A stretch of DNA of 64,000 nucleotides from Flavobacterium sp. (GTDB lineage: Bacteria; Bacteroidota; Bacteroidia; Flavobacteriales; Flavobacteriaceae). The stretch is taken from NCBI GenBank assembly GCA_023251135.1, contig JAHEZJ010000007.1:1-64000 (forward strand), given 5' to 3'. Made by a program: the position numbers and the translations under genes. Shown in pieces: positions 1-8,375 of this stretch. Position 1 is the first letter of the stretch, and each line of letters starts with the position of its first letter. The notes beneath the pieces were generated by a model. The model was not told where the DNA came from. It did no database searches and saw nothing but the letters and a program-made list of their open reading frames with translations.

Positions 1-97
1 TTGCGGCGGGGCTCACCTCTTCCCATCCCGAACAGAGTAGTTAAGCCCGCCTGCGCAGATGGTACTGCAGTTATGTGGGAGAGTATGTCGTCGCCTT
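1..97 (+). rRNA. rrf: 5S ribosomal RNA, 3' part (5' end outside window)
   Basis: The window opens inside a 5S rRNA. The stretch from the CCCATCCCGAACAG motif through the AAGCCCGCC segment to the closing GTCGTCGCC matches the conserved interior and 3' strand of bacterial 5S rRNA. The first 15-20 bases of the molecule are missing, so the rest of the rRNA operon lies upstream. A strong hairpin terminator follows at once. The exact 3' end is uncertain by a few bases. Confidence 0.9.
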
Positions 98-104
98 TCT
101 TTTT

Positions 105-141
105 AAAAACCCTGTTTCTATTCGAAACAGGGTTTTTTGTT
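105..141 (+). terminator. Rho-independent terminator of the rRNA operon
   Basis: A perfect stem (AAAAACCCTGTTTC at 105-118 with its complement at 124-137) and a short loop are followed by a T-rich tail. It sits directly after the 5S rRNA. Confidence 0.85.
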
Positions 142-212
142 TTATAGCGATTTTTGAGTGGTAAAGACCTTTGCGTGCTTTGCGTAATGCTTTGCGAACT
201 TTGCGGTTAAAA

Positions 213-382
213 AACAGACCGCGGATGGCAACTGATTCGCTGCGCGAAAACGCGGATTGAAACGGATTTTTTTCTGTTTGTTCTTTATTTTACCTTTGGC
301 TAATCTACTGTTTTAAAATAGACCGCGGATTGTGCTGATTCGCTAGGCGAAAACGCGGATTGGAACGGGTTTATTCTGTTTG
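213..382. repeat. Pair of imperfect direct repeats (about 67 bp each)
   Basis: Copy 1 spans about 213-280 and copy 2 about 316-382. Both contain GACCGCGGAT, CTGATTCGCT, GCGAAAACGCGGATTG and end in TTCTGTTTG, with a few substitutions and small gaps. No reading frame is conserved. It looks like a dispersed intergenic repeat of the genome. Together with the RNA-like element at 391-503, this is all I see between the 5S rRNA and pafA. Confidence 0.6.
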
Positions 383-390
383 CCGTAAAC

Positions 391-503
391 TGCGTTAGGG
401 ATGGCAGCGGTATCCTTTTGCGATACCTTTAATCTTCTAATAATCTCCAAAAACTTTTATCGCAAAAGATTTAGCGGACAGCCCGACCCGGAGGGGAACG
501 CCA
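391..503 (+). ncRNA. Structured intergenic RNA-like element (possibly Flavo-1 type)
   Basis: Four nested or adjacent helices can be drawn. GCGTT (392-396) pairs with AACGC (497-501) as a closing stem. GGAT (399-402) pairs with ATCC (412-415). CTTTTGCGAT (415-424) pairs perfectly with ATCGCAAAAG (459-468). CCC (487-489) pairs with GGG (493-496) in the segment AGCCCGACCCGGAGGGG. The GGGATGGCAGCGG and CAGCCCGACCCGG words are ones I associate from memory with a recurrent flavobacterial intergenic RNA, possibly the Rfam Flavo-1 motif. That family link is unverified. Orientation is inferred from those words. Confidence 0.5.
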
Positions 504-623
504 TAGTTATCTTATTAGTTTTGATTCTGTTAAATTATAGTCGATTTTAGTTTTTTTAAGTTGGTATGGTAGTTTTTTTTAAAAGTGAATCAGTATTTTT
601 GTTTGAAACATTATAATTTAAGT

Positions 624-2240
624 ATGAAAAAAACTATTGTATTGTTGACACTATTTGTAATCTCAAATTTAAGTGCTCAACAGCGCCCTAAGTTGGTGGT
701 AGGTATTGTGGTAGACCAGATGAAAATGGAATATTTGTATCGGTTCTCAGATGATTTTTCGTCTAATGGATTTAAGCGATTGATGAATAATGGATATACT
801 TTTCAAAATATGCATTATAATTATATGCCTACCTATACGGCACCCGGGCATGCTTCTATATATACCGGAACTACGCCTGCGACGCATGGAATTGTTGGAA
901 ATGAATGGTTTAGCAGAACGCTTGGTAAGGAAACGTATTGTACGGATGATGCGGGTGTGAAAACAGTAGGGGATGGTACGGTAGAAGAAGGGGCTATGTC
1001 GCCTAAAAATCTGCAAAGTACTACTATTACCGATGAAGTGAGAATGGCAACTAATTTTGAAGGAAAGGTGATTGGTATGAGTCTTAAGGACCGTGGAGCG
1101 ATCTTGCCGGCTGGACATTTTGCAAACTGGGCTTTTTGGTACAGTAAGACAGGTTCGTTTATTTCGAGTACTTTCTACGGTGAAAAGTTACCGCAATGGG
1201 TTTCAGATTTCAATAATGAAAAACATTATATGCCATATATCAATAAGGGATGGGATTTGTATAAGCCAGCTTCGGTTTATAACGAGAGTTTACCGGATAA
1301 TAATCCTTATGAAGGAAAGTTATACGGAAGTGCTGCTCCGGTTTTCCCTTATGATTTAAAGAATATGTATGAAAAAAATGATGCCGGAATCTTAAGAGCG
1401 ACACCTTATGGGAATGATTTATTAGCAGAGTTTGCTATGAAAGCTATTGAGAAAGAAGAATTAGGAAAAGATAGTATTACAGATTTCTTAACGGTTAGTT
1501 TTTCTTCTACAGATTACGTAGGGCATTTACTTGGGCCAAGATCTATGGAGCTTCAGGATACCTATTTGAGACTGGATCAGACAATCGCGGACTTTTTGAA
1601 TTATTTGGATAAAACTGTCGGGAAAGACAATTACTTACTGTTTTTAACAGCAGATCACGCAGGTGCTGAGAATGTAATTTACTTAAAAGATAGAAAATAT
1701 AATGTAAATAATTATCCTGCTAAGGAGGTAAAAAAGAGTTTGCAAGATTTCTCTGTAAAAACATTTGGTGTAGATTTAATTCTAAATTATTCCAACTTTA
1801 ATGTGTTTTTGAATAAACCAGTTCTTAAGAAAAAAGGACTTGAATTAACTAAAGTAAAACAGATCTTCAAAGAGTTTCTGATTTCACAGCCTCAGGTGAA
1901 GCGAGTATATACGGAGGAAGAAATTTTAGCCAATTCCGGTAAGGACTATTACCTTGATTTTGTAGCTAAAGGTTATGATGTCACTCAGAATGGAGACTTA
2001 ATTATTTTGGATAAACCTGGAGATATCGAATATTCTACTACGGGAACCTCACACGGAACGCCTTATAGTTATGATACTCACGTTCCTGCTATTTTTTATG
2101 GATGGCACATTAAAAAAGGAGAATCCTATGATAAAAAAGCTATTACAGAAATTGCTCCGACAATAGCACAAAAAATTAAAGTAACTTTTCCAAATGGAAC
2201 CGAAGCAAAAGTATTGCAGGAAGTTTTGGATGAAAAATAG
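624..2240 (+). CDS. pafA: PafA-type alkaline phosphatase, secreted
   Basis: A 538-residue secreted phosphomonoesterase of the type I phosphodiesterase/alkaline phosphatase superfamily, releasing phosphate from organic esters in the periplasm. The ATG at 624 is preferred over the upstream GTG at 585 because it begins a clean signal peptide (MKKTIVLLTLFVISNLSAQ). Thr72 in YTAPGHAS, Asn93, Lys155 and Arg157 (SLKDRG) keep the same spacing as the nucleophile and phosphate ligands of the studied flavobacterial PafA (Thr79, Asn100, Lys162, Arg164, a constant offset of 7). Metal-site motifs LTADHAG and GTSHGTP are present. It stands alone, facing the convergent ald gene across two hairpins. Confidence 0.88.
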   Translation: MKKTIVLLTLFVISNLSAQQRPKLVVGIVVDQMKMEYLYRFSDDFSSNGFKRLMNNGYTFQNMHYNYMPTYTAPGHASIYTGTTPATHGIVGNEWFSRTLGKETYCTDDAGVKTVGDGTVEEGAMSPKNLQSTTITDEVRMATNFEGKVIGMSLKDRGAILPAGHFANWAFWYSKTGSFISSTFYGEKLPQWVSDFNNEKHYMPYINKGWDLYKPASVYNESLPDNNPYEGKLYGSAAPVFPYDLKNMYEKNDAGILRATPYGNDLLAEFAMKAIEKEELGKDSITDFLTVSFSSTDYVGHLLGPRSMELQDTYLRLDQTIADFLNYLDKTVGKDNYLLFLTADHAGAENVIYLKDRKYNVNNYPAKEVKKSLQDFSVKTFGVDLILNYSNFNVFLNKPVLKKKGLELTKVKQIFKEFLISQPQVKRVYTEEEILANSGKDYYLDFVAKGYDVTQNGDLIILDKPGDIEYSTTGTSHGTPYSYDTHVPAIFYGWHIKKGESYDKKAITEIAPTIAQKIKVTFPNGTEAKVLQEVLDEK

Positions 2241-2260
2241 TTCATACTTATAAAATAATA

Positions 2261-2295
2261 AAAAACCTGTCTTGTTTTTCATGACAGGTTTTTTT
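2261..2295 (+). terminator. Terminator after pafA
   Basis: The stem AAAAACCTGTC (2261-2271) with GACAGGTTTTT (2283-2293), followed by further T residues, lies about 20 bases after the pafA stop. The A-rich 5' arm means it could also work on the minus strand. Confidence 0.75.
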
Positions 2296-2304
2296 GTGGG
2301 TATA

Positions 2305-2336
2305 AAAAAAGGCTTCTCAATTAAGAAAAGCCTTTT
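2305..2336 (-). terminator. Terminator after ald
   Basis: AAAAGGCTT (2307-2315) pairs with AAGCCTTTT (2328-2336). Read on the minus strand, the hairpin is followed by a T tract and lies about 30 bases after the ald stop. Confidence 0.7.
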
Positions 2337-2367
2337 GATAGTGTTTTAGTAAGCACTTATTTTAATG

Positions 2368-3492
2368 TTAACACTGTGCGTTTGTTAACACTAATTCTTC
2401 GTTGAAAGGTAGATTCCAAGCTTCTGCAACTCCTTTGTAAAGGATTTTTCCATTAGCGATGTTTAATCCTTTTTTCAATTCTTCGTTTTCGTTACAAGCT
2501 TTTTTCCATCCTTTGTTTGCTAATTGTACAGCGTATGGTAAAGTCGCATTTGTTAAAGCTAAAGTAGAAGTGTAAGGAACAGCTCCCGGCATATTAGCTA
2601 CACAATAGTGAACAATATCGTCAATAATGAAAGTTGGGTTTTCGTGAGTTGTAGGAGTACAAGTCTCGATACATCCACCCTGATCTACAGCTACGTCAAC
2701 AACAACAGTTCCCGGACGCATTAATTTTAACATATCACGAGTGATCAAGTGAGGTGCTTTTGCTCCTGGAATTAAAACTGCACCAACAATTAAATCAGCT
2801 GTAGCGATTGCTTTTGTGATGTTGTAGTGGTTAGACATTTCTGTATTCACGTTAGCTGGCATGATATCATCTAAATAACGTAAACGTGGTAAGCTTAAGT
2901 CCATGATAGTTACCTGAGCACCTAAACCAGCAGCCATTTTAGCAGCTTGAGTTCCTACGATTCCACCACCTAAAACCAATACTTTTGCTGGTGGTACACC
3001 TGGAACACCTCCTAAAAGAATTCCTCTTCCTTTTAATGGTTTTTCAAGGTATTTTGCACCTTGTTGAATAGCCATACGTCCGGCTACTTCAGACATTGGT
3101 ACTAATAATGGTAAACTACGATCTGCTTTTTCAACTGTTTCGTAAGCCAAACATACAGCACCTTTTTCAAGCATAGCATGAGTTAATGGTTCTGATGAAG
3201 CAAAGTGGAAATAAGTGAATAATAATTGATCTTTCTTGATTAATGGGTACTCAGAAGCAATTGGCTCTTTTACTTTAATAATCATTTCAGCAATTGCATA
3301 TACTTCTTCAATAGTTCCTAAAACTACCGCACCTGCATTTGCATACTCATCGTCACCAAAACCACTTCCTAAACCAGCAGTAGCTTGTACATAAACAGTA
3401 TGTCCGTGTTTTTTCATTTCAGAAACTCCTGCTGGAGTTAATGCTACACGGTTCTCATTATTCTTGATTTCTTTTGGAACACCTATTATCAT
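2368..3492 (-). CDS. ald: Alanine dehydrogenase
   Basis: A 374-residue cytosolic NAD-dependent enzyme interconverting L-alanine and pyruvate plus ammonium. It opens with MIIGVPKEIKNNENRVALTP, typical of the Ald/transhydrogenase-alpha family. It has KVKEP around residue 75, the Rossmann glycine motif VLGGGIVGTQAA near 173-185, and the conserved C-terminal NMPGAVPYTSTLALTN. Length is normal for the family. It is divergent from an Lrp-type regulator gene, the usual arrangement when an Lrp/AldR protein controls ald, so alanine-responsive control is inferred. Confidence 0.92.
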   Translation of the reverse strand: MIIGVPKEIKNNENRVALTPAGVSEMKKHGHTVYVQATAGLGSGFGDDEYANAGAVVLGTIEEVYAIAEMIIKVKEPIASEYPLIKKDQLLFTYFHFASSEPLTHAMLEKGAVCLAYETVEKADRSLPLLVPMSEVAGRMAIQQGAKYLEKPLKGRGILLGGVPGVPPAKVLVLGGGIVGTQAAKMAAGLGAQVTIMDLSLPRLRYLDDIMPANVNTEMSNHYNITKAIATADLIVGAVLIPGAKAPHLITRDMLKLMRPGTVVVDVAVDQGGCIETCTPTTHENPTFIIDDIVHYCVANMPGAVPYTSTLALTNATLPYAVQLANKGWKKACNENEELKKGLNIANGKILYKGVAEAWNLPFNEELVLTNAQC

Positions 3493-3554
3493 TTTGTTAT
3501 CTTTTTTATTTTTTGTTGAAATTGTTTTACAAAACTACAGATAGAGAATATATT

Positions 3555-3677
3555 ATTGATTAATGAGTAATAAATAAGAAAATATTATTTTATTTTTTAC
3601 TTTTACAGAAAAATATACTGTTTAAGGAAATTAAATTGCCTCTAAAAAGAAAAAATGACTAAATTTTATTAATCAAT
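3555..3677. promoter_or_regulatory. Divergent control region with distant inverted repeat
   Basis: The AT-rich gap between ald and the Lrp-family gene contains ATTGATTAAT (3555-3564) and its exact inverted copy ATTAATCAAT (3668-3677), with 103 bp between them. Lrp-family octamers bind several spaced AT-rich sites, so these could be outer operator arms. This is inferred from position and symmetry only. Confidence 0.35.
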
Positions 3678-3692
3678 GAAAACGATTTCGTT

Positions 3693-4151
3693 ATGGCTTT
3701 AGATGATATTGACAAGAAAATCTTACGACTTTTACAGGAAAATGCGCATTATACTTTAAAAGATATCGCAAACAAAATAAACCTGTCTCTGACACCTGTT
3801 CACGATCGGGTGAAACGTCTTGAAAAAGAGGGAGTTATAGAGAAGTATGTTTCGATTTTAAACAAGAAAAAACTAGGTAACAATCTGACGGTGTATTGCC
3901 AGGTCACTTTAACCAAACAGACTTATGATACGTCGGAAGGATTCAATCAATCGATTTTAAATTTACCGGAAGTGGTTGAGTGCAACTATGTTTCGGGAAA
4001 TTTTGATTATATGTTGAAAGTGATCATTCCTGATATGGAAAGCTATCATCATTTTCATCAAAAAAAATTATCCGTTCTTCCCGAAGTTTCTCTTATCAAT
4101 ACCGTTTTTGTTATTTCTGAAGTAAAGAGCACTACGGTTTTACCAATATAA
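3693..4151 (+). CDS. Lrp/AsnC-family transcriptional regulator
   Basis: A 152-residue DNA-binding regulator. The N-terminal winged helix-turn-helix covers about residues 1-60 (DDIDKKILRLLQ, then LKDIANKINLS and VHDRVKRLEKEGVI). The C-terminal RAM ligand-binding domain covers about 65-150. The ATG at 3693 gives the standard family N-terminus. It is transcribed away from ald and is the likely local regulator of alanine catabolism. Ligand and targets are inferred from context only. Confidence 0.88.
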   Translation: MALDDIDKKILRLLQENAHYTLKDIANKINLSLTPVHDRVKRLEKEGVIEKYVSILNKKKLGNNLTVYCQVTLTKQTYDTSEGFNQSILNLPEVVECNYVSGNFDYMLKVIIPDMESYHHFHQKKLSVLPEVSLINTVFVISEVKSTTVLPI

Positions 4152-4194
4152 TTTAAGGAAGTGATGTGAATCTATTTTAAGCGAGCAGAATAAT

Positions 4195-4237
4195 AAAAAA
4201 AGCAAAAGCCATCAGGAAAACTTGATGGCTTTTGCGG
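4195..4237. terminator. Bidirectional terminator
   Basis: GCAAAAGCCATCA (4202-4214) pairs with TGATGGCTTTTGC (4223-4235), with A/T-rich flanks on both sides. It lies between the convergent Lrp-family and GAPDH genes and probably serves both. Confidence 0.7.
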
Positions 4238-4258
4238 TATGGATGGTTTTGGTATATC

Positions 4259-5707
4259 CTAGTAGTAAGTAAAACGTCTTACTTTGGCAATGTATTTTGC
4301 CAAACGAATAACCTGGTGGCTATAACCGTATTCGTTATCGTACCAAATGTATAATACAATGTTTTTCCCGTCTTTAGAAACAATTGTAGCGTTACTGTCA
4401 TAAATTGAAGGAGCTGAAGTTCCTACAATATCTGAAGAAACCAATTCGTTATTCAATGAATATTTGATTTGTTCTACCAGTTCGCCTTCTAAAGCGTATT
4501 TTTTCATGATCTTATTGATCGCCGGAATCGAAGTTGCTTTTTTAACTTCTAAATTAAGAACTACCAAAGAACCGTTTGGAACAGGAACTCTAATCGCATT
4601 CGAAGTTAATTTTCCTTCCAATGATGGTAATGCTTTTGCAACAGCACTTCCGGCACCAGTTTCGGTAATTACCATGTTTAAAGCTGCAGCTCTTCCACGA
4701 CGGTATTTTTTATGCATATTGTCGACCAAATTCTGATCGTTTGTATAAGCATGGATAGTTTCTAAATGCCCTTTTACTACACCTAAAGTATCTTCGACAG
4801 CTTTTAAAACTGGCGTGATTGCATTTGTGGTGCAGGAAGCAGCCGAGAAAATATCAATTTCGTCAGGATTGTATTCGTTATGGTTTACACCATGAACAAT
4901 ATTTGGAACTCCTTTTCCAGGGGCAGTCAATAAAACTTTACTGGCTCCTTTAGAAGTTAAATGTCTTCTTAAAGCTTCTTCTGTAGTAAAAGCTCCTGTA
5001 TTATCAATTACCAATGAGTCATTGATTCCGTATAGCGTGTAATCAATTTCTTCTGGTGAATTTGCAGTAATGATATGTACGGTGGTTCCGTTGATAATCA
5101 ATGCATTGTTTTTTGGATCGGCAGTAACGGATCCCTGGAAATCTCCGTGAATTGAATCGTATCGCAATAGAGAAGCTCTTTTCTCTAATGTTGAAGCATC
5201 ATTTTTATCTCTGGTAACAATCGCTCTCAATCGCAATTGATTTCCTTTTCCGGTTTTCGACATTAATTCTCTGGCTAATAAACGGCCAATTCTTCCGAAA
5301 CCATACAAAACAACATCTTTTGGCTGAATTTCTTCTGAAGATTTTGCTTCTTTCAATTTCTCGATTACAAAATATCGCGCATCAGGATATTTTTCATCTT
5401 CCAAACGATATTCATAAGTTAGTTTTCCAAGATCTAATTTAGCAGGCGGAAGATCTAAAGACAAAACAACTCTGGCGATTTCAACCGAATCAAAAATGGT
5501 GATAGGCTTCCCTACAAATTCACCGGCATATTGATGCAAATTGATAATATCGCTGACATTTTTATCCAGTAATTGGTTTTTGAATAGAACCATTTCGATG
5601 GATTTGTCATACCATAAATCGCTTATGATTTTAATTAATTCGACACCAGCTCTTCTTCGGTCGACTTGTAATGATACCTCTTTTTGGTACAAAGATTTTT
5701 TGCTCAT
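4259..5707 (-). CDS. gap: Glyceraldehyde-3-phosphate dehydrogenase, long form
   Basis: A 482-residue glycolytic/gluconeogenic enzyme converting glyceraldehyde-3-phosphate, NAD(P) and phosphate to 1,3-bisphosphoglycerate. A roughly 125-residue N-terminal extension precedes the Rossmann fold (YGFGRIGRLLAREL). The catalytic-cysteine motif SAASCTTNAITP, the HAYTNDQNLVDN segment, RRGRAAALNMVITETGA and the C-terminal WYDNEYGYSHQV are all present. Usual GAPDHs are about 335 residues, so this is the extended class known in Bacteroidetes. A large ATG-initiated frame with no internal stops supports the full length. The role of the extension is unknown. Confidence 0.88.
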   Translation of the reverse strand: MSKKSLYQKEVSLQVDRRRAGVELIKIISDLWYDKSIEMVLFKNQLLDKNVSDIINLHQYAGEFVGKPITIFDSVEIARVVLSLDLPPAKLDLGKLTYEYRLEDEKYPDARYFVIEKLKEAKSSEEIQPKDVVLYGFGRIGRLLARELMSKTGKGNQLRLRAIVTRDKNDASTLEKRASLLRYDSIHGDFQGSVTADPKNNALIINGTTVHIITANSPEEIDYTLYGINDSLVIDNTGAFTTEEALRRHLTSKGASKVLLTAPGKGVPNIVHGVNHNEYNPDEIDIFSAASCTTNAITPVLKAVEDTLGVVKGHLETIHAYTNDQNLVDNMHKKYRRGRAAALNMVITETGAGSAVAKALPSLEGKLTSNAIRVPVPNGSLVVLNLEVKKATSIPAINKIMKKYALEGELVEQIKYSLNNELVSSDIVGTSAPSIYDSNATIVSKDGKNIVLYIWYDNEYGYSHQVIRLAKYIAKVRRFTYY

Positions 5708-5893
5708 AATTGATTAAATTGAAAAAATAAATACACGACTATTTTTAAATTTTGCGCAAAAGTACCCATTTCAATCGATTTCGTAAACTATTTTATGATT
5801 TATTTTTGAATTGGCTGTAAAAAATAATTTTTTTCAAGGAGTAAAAAAGAGAGCTCCGATTAATAAAAATGCAGCTTCGTATTTGGATGAAAA

Positions 5894-5931
5894 TAAAAAA
5901 AGTCACCTTATTTCTAAGATGACTTTTTTTT
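5894..5931. terminator. Hairpin terminator-like element
   Basis: AAGTCACCTTA pairs with TAAGATGACTT (one mismatch) around a four-base loop, flanked by A and T runs. It lies between the degQ-like stop and the GAPDH start, so it probably ends degQ transcription on the minus strand. Confidence 0.55.
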
Positions 5932-6022
5932 GAGTTTGCAGTCTCAGTGTACAGTTTTCAGTATAAAAAAACTGTAAACTATGACTGCAAACTGCGACTG
6001 AGAACTGTGATTGAAAACCGAG
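5932..6022. repeat. Low-complexity intergenic repeat (ACTGnGACTG words)
   Basis: Repeated words such as CAGTTTTCAGT, AACTGTAAACT, GACTGCAAACTGCGACTG and GAGAACTGTGA fill the space between the hairpin at 5894 and the degQ-like stop. The same word family recurs at 26398-26552 and 37513-37630. The rest of the 5708-6024 gap (A/T-rich sequence before GAPDH) shows nothing else. Confidence 0.6.
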
Positions 6023-6024
6023 AC

Positions 6025-7425
6025 TTAAATAATAATTCTAAGTATTTCACCCGACTTACTAATCATTTCAAGACGTACGCTTTGTCCTTCATTTTTTCTG
6101 TTTAATAACTTAGAAACCGTTTCGATATTGGTTGCTTTTACATTATCAATACTCAGAATGATATTGCCTTGCAGTTCATTTTGATACTGCATTAAATTTT
6201 CATTCGTTATACTTCTGATTTTTACACCATAGTCAATTTTGAATCTCTTTTTGTCCGCAGCATCGATATTTTCTAATTCAATTCCTTTAAATTCAGTACT
6301 GAAAAATTCATTTTTACTTAAAGTTACCGGAACTGTTTTTGTTTTTCCATCTTTAATATAGGTCACTTTAACGACATCATTTGGACGTTTTGTATTGATG
6401 TAACCTGACAGGTCTGCATAAGTTGCAATATTTTGGTCGTCAAGTTTCACGATGATATCTCCTTTGCCAAGTCCTGCTTTTTCGGCACCGGAGTTTTTGG
6501 ATACCTTACTAATGTAGAAACCTTGTGTCTCTGTAATCCCTAGCTCTTTAGAAGCGGTACTGTTCAATTCGCCACCTTCAACCCCCAGGATACCTCTTTG
6601 TACATTTCCGAATTCCATAATGTCTTCAATTATTTTTCGGGCAATATTAGACGGAACGGCAAACGAATATCCTACATAAGAACCGGTCATGGAAGAAATC
6701 ATGGTATTAATCCCAATCAATTCGCCTCTGGTATTGACTAAGGCACCACCACTATTTCCAGGGTTTACTGCGGCATCAGTTTGAATGAAAGACTGGATTC
6801 CGTTGGTGTCCAGATTTCTGGCTTTCGCCGAAACAATTCCAGCCGTAACAGTGGAAGTTAAATTATACGGATTTCCCACGGCCAAAACCCATTCTCCAAT
6901 TTTTACCGAATCAGAATTGGCAAAAGCGGTATAAGGTAATTTTTCGTCGGCATTAATTTTCAGTAAAGCGATATCCATTTTAGAATCGGTACCTATTAAT
7001 TTAGCCTTGTATGACTTTTTATTGTTCAGCGTGATTTCAATTTCCGTAGCATCTTTAATTACGTGATTGTTGGTTACAATGTATCCGTCTTCTGAAATAA
7101 TAACTCCGGATCCGGTTCCAACTTGCTCTTGCTGCTGTTGACCTCCATAACCATAGAAAAATTCCATCATCGGATTGCTGACTGTTCTTCGCGAAACATT
7201 TTTTACGTGCACAACAGTGTGAATGGTCTTATCTGCGGCCGCTGTAAAATCAACCGTTTCAGCAGATAAAGCTACGTTTCTTCCAAATGAATTGGGGGCA
7301 AGAGTAACAACAGAATTTCCTCTTCCAAAAAAAGAATTGTTGCTTTCAAATAACAATTTGTAAGCACCAAGGGTAGTCGCACCACTAAGCAGTGAAACTA
7401 AAAACAAGGTTGAAAATCTTTTCAT
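6025..7425 (-). CDS. DegQ/HtrA-family periplasmic serine protease
   Basis: A 466-residue envelope protease/chaperone that degrades misfolded proteins. The start at 7425 is preferred over 7470 because it begins an uncleaved or cleaved signal segment (MKRFSTLFLVSLLSG). The catalytic triad is visible: His in VTNNHVI, Asp in SKMDIALLKI and Ser in VNPGNSGGAL. Two PDZ domains follow, the first containing SKNSGAEKAGLGKGDIIVKLD, the second shorter and ending LRIII. It is a monocistronic minus-strand gene, divergent from dapF. Confidence 0.9.
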   Translation of the reverse strand: MKRFSTLFLVSLLSGATTLGAYKLLFESNNSFFGRGNSVVTLAPNSFGRNVALSAETVDFTAAADKTIHTVVHVKNVSRRTVSNPMMEFFYGYGGQQQQEQVGTGSGVIISEDGYIVTNNHVIKDATEIEITLNNKKSYKAKLIGTDSKMDIALLKINADEKLPYTAFANSDSVKIGEWVLAVGNPYNLTSTVTAGIVSAKARNLDTNGIQSFIQTDAAVNPGNSGGALVNTRGELIGINTMISSMTGSYVGYSFAVPSNIARKIIEDIMEFGNVQRGILGVEGGELNSTASKELGITETQGFYISKVSKNSGAEKAGLGKGDIIVKLDDQNIATYADLSGYINTKRPNDVVKVTYIKDGKTKTVPVTLSKNEFFSTEFKGIELENIDAADKKRFKIDYGVKIRSITNENLMQYQNELQGNIILSIDNVKATNIETVSKLLNRKNEGQSVRLEMISKSGEILRIII

Positions 7426-7537
7426 ATTGCAGTTTATATTATTGGTTATTTTAACGTAAAAATACTTCAAAAAATTATTTGGAAAAACGGTTTAACGCTC
7501 TTTAACATTGATTAACATTTCATTAATTATTTGTTCG

Positions 7538-7545
7538 TACTTTTG
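7538..7545 (+). promoter_or_regulatory. Probable -7 promoter box for dapF
   Basis: TACTTTTG matches the Bacteroidota -7 consensus TAnnTTTG and lies 20 bases before the dapF ATG. The nearest upstream TTG (7508-7510) is 27 bases away, longer than the usual 17-23, so the -33 element is weak. Confidence 0.4.
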
Positions 7546-7565
7546 TGGTTATTAATGAGAAAAAA

Positions 7566-8348
7566 ATGCAAATAGAATTTTATAAATATCAGGGTACAGG
7601 GAACGATTTTGTGATGATTGACAACCGATCAGAGTTCTTTCCAAAAGACAATATTAAATTAATTGAACGCCTGTGCGACAGACGTTTTGGAATAGGTGCA
7701 GACGGACTTATTTTGCTGGAAAATGATACAGACACTGACTTTAGAATGGTCTATTATAATTCGGATGGAAATCAGAGTTCGATGTGCGGAAATGGTGGTC
7801 GTTGTCTGGTTGCTTTTGCCAATCAATTGGGGGTAATTGACGATAAAACTACTTTTATTGCAACCGACGGTTTGCATCATGCTTCGGTAGGAGAGGATGC
7901 TATTATTTCGTTGCAAATGATTGATGTTGATGAAGTGCAAAAGAAAGAGGCTTATACTTTTTTGAATACAGGTTCGCCACACCACGTACAGCTTGTGGAT
8001 GATTTGGAGCATTATAATGTCAAAGAAAATGGTGCCGCAATTCGTTATGGCGAGTTGTATGGCGAAAAAGGAAGCAATATTAATTTTGTGAAAAAAGTAG
8101 ACAACAGTACTTTTTCATTGCGTACGTATGAAAGAGGTGTTGAAGATGAAACTTTAGCTTGCGGAACAGGAGCAACCGCAGTAGCAATCGCGATGAACGT
8201 TATTGGGTTAACCGATGAAACTTCCATTAATTTGAATGTTGAAGGCGGTAAGCTGGTAGTTTCTTTTGACAAATCAGGAGATCATTTTACCAATGTTTTC
8301 CTGACCGGACCCGCTAAGTTTGTTTTCAAAGGAACGATAGAAATTTAA
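7566..8348 (+). CDS. dapF: Diaminopimelate epimerase
   Basis: A 260-residue cytosolic enzyme that epimerises LL- to meso-diaminopimelate for lysine and peptidoglycan synthesis. The ATG at 7566 (MQIEFYKYQGTGNDF) is preferred over 7545 because it gives the standard family start. Two catalytic cysteines are visible in MCGNGGR (around residue 75) and ACGTGATA (around 207), which form the proton-abstracting pair. It leads a plus-strand series with a GNAT gene 27 bases downstream and mltG, so cotranscription with cell-wall functions is likely. Confidence 0.93.
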   Translation: MQIEFYKYQGTGNDFVMIDNRSEFFPKDNIKLIERLCDRRFGIGADGLILLENDTDTDFRMVYYNSDGNQSSMCGNGGRCLVAFANQLGVIDDKTTFIATDGLHHASVGEDAIISLQMIDVDEVQKKEAYTFLNTGSPHHVQLVDDLEHYNVKENGAAIRYGELYGEKGSNINFVKKVDNSTFSLRTYERGVEDETLACGTGATAVAIAMNVIGLTDETSINLNVEGGKLVVSFDKSGDHFTNVFLTGPAKFVFKGTIEI

Positions 8349-8375
8349 TCACAAAAATCAGCAATCTACAATCAA

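Noticed and set aside
213..382. CRISPR-like repeats
   Set aside because: There are only two copies, with variable sequence and no regular spacer pattern, so it is not an array.
585..623. Longer PafA start at a GTG
   Set aside because: The extra 13 residues would precede and disrupt a clear signal peptide, so the ATG at 624 is better.
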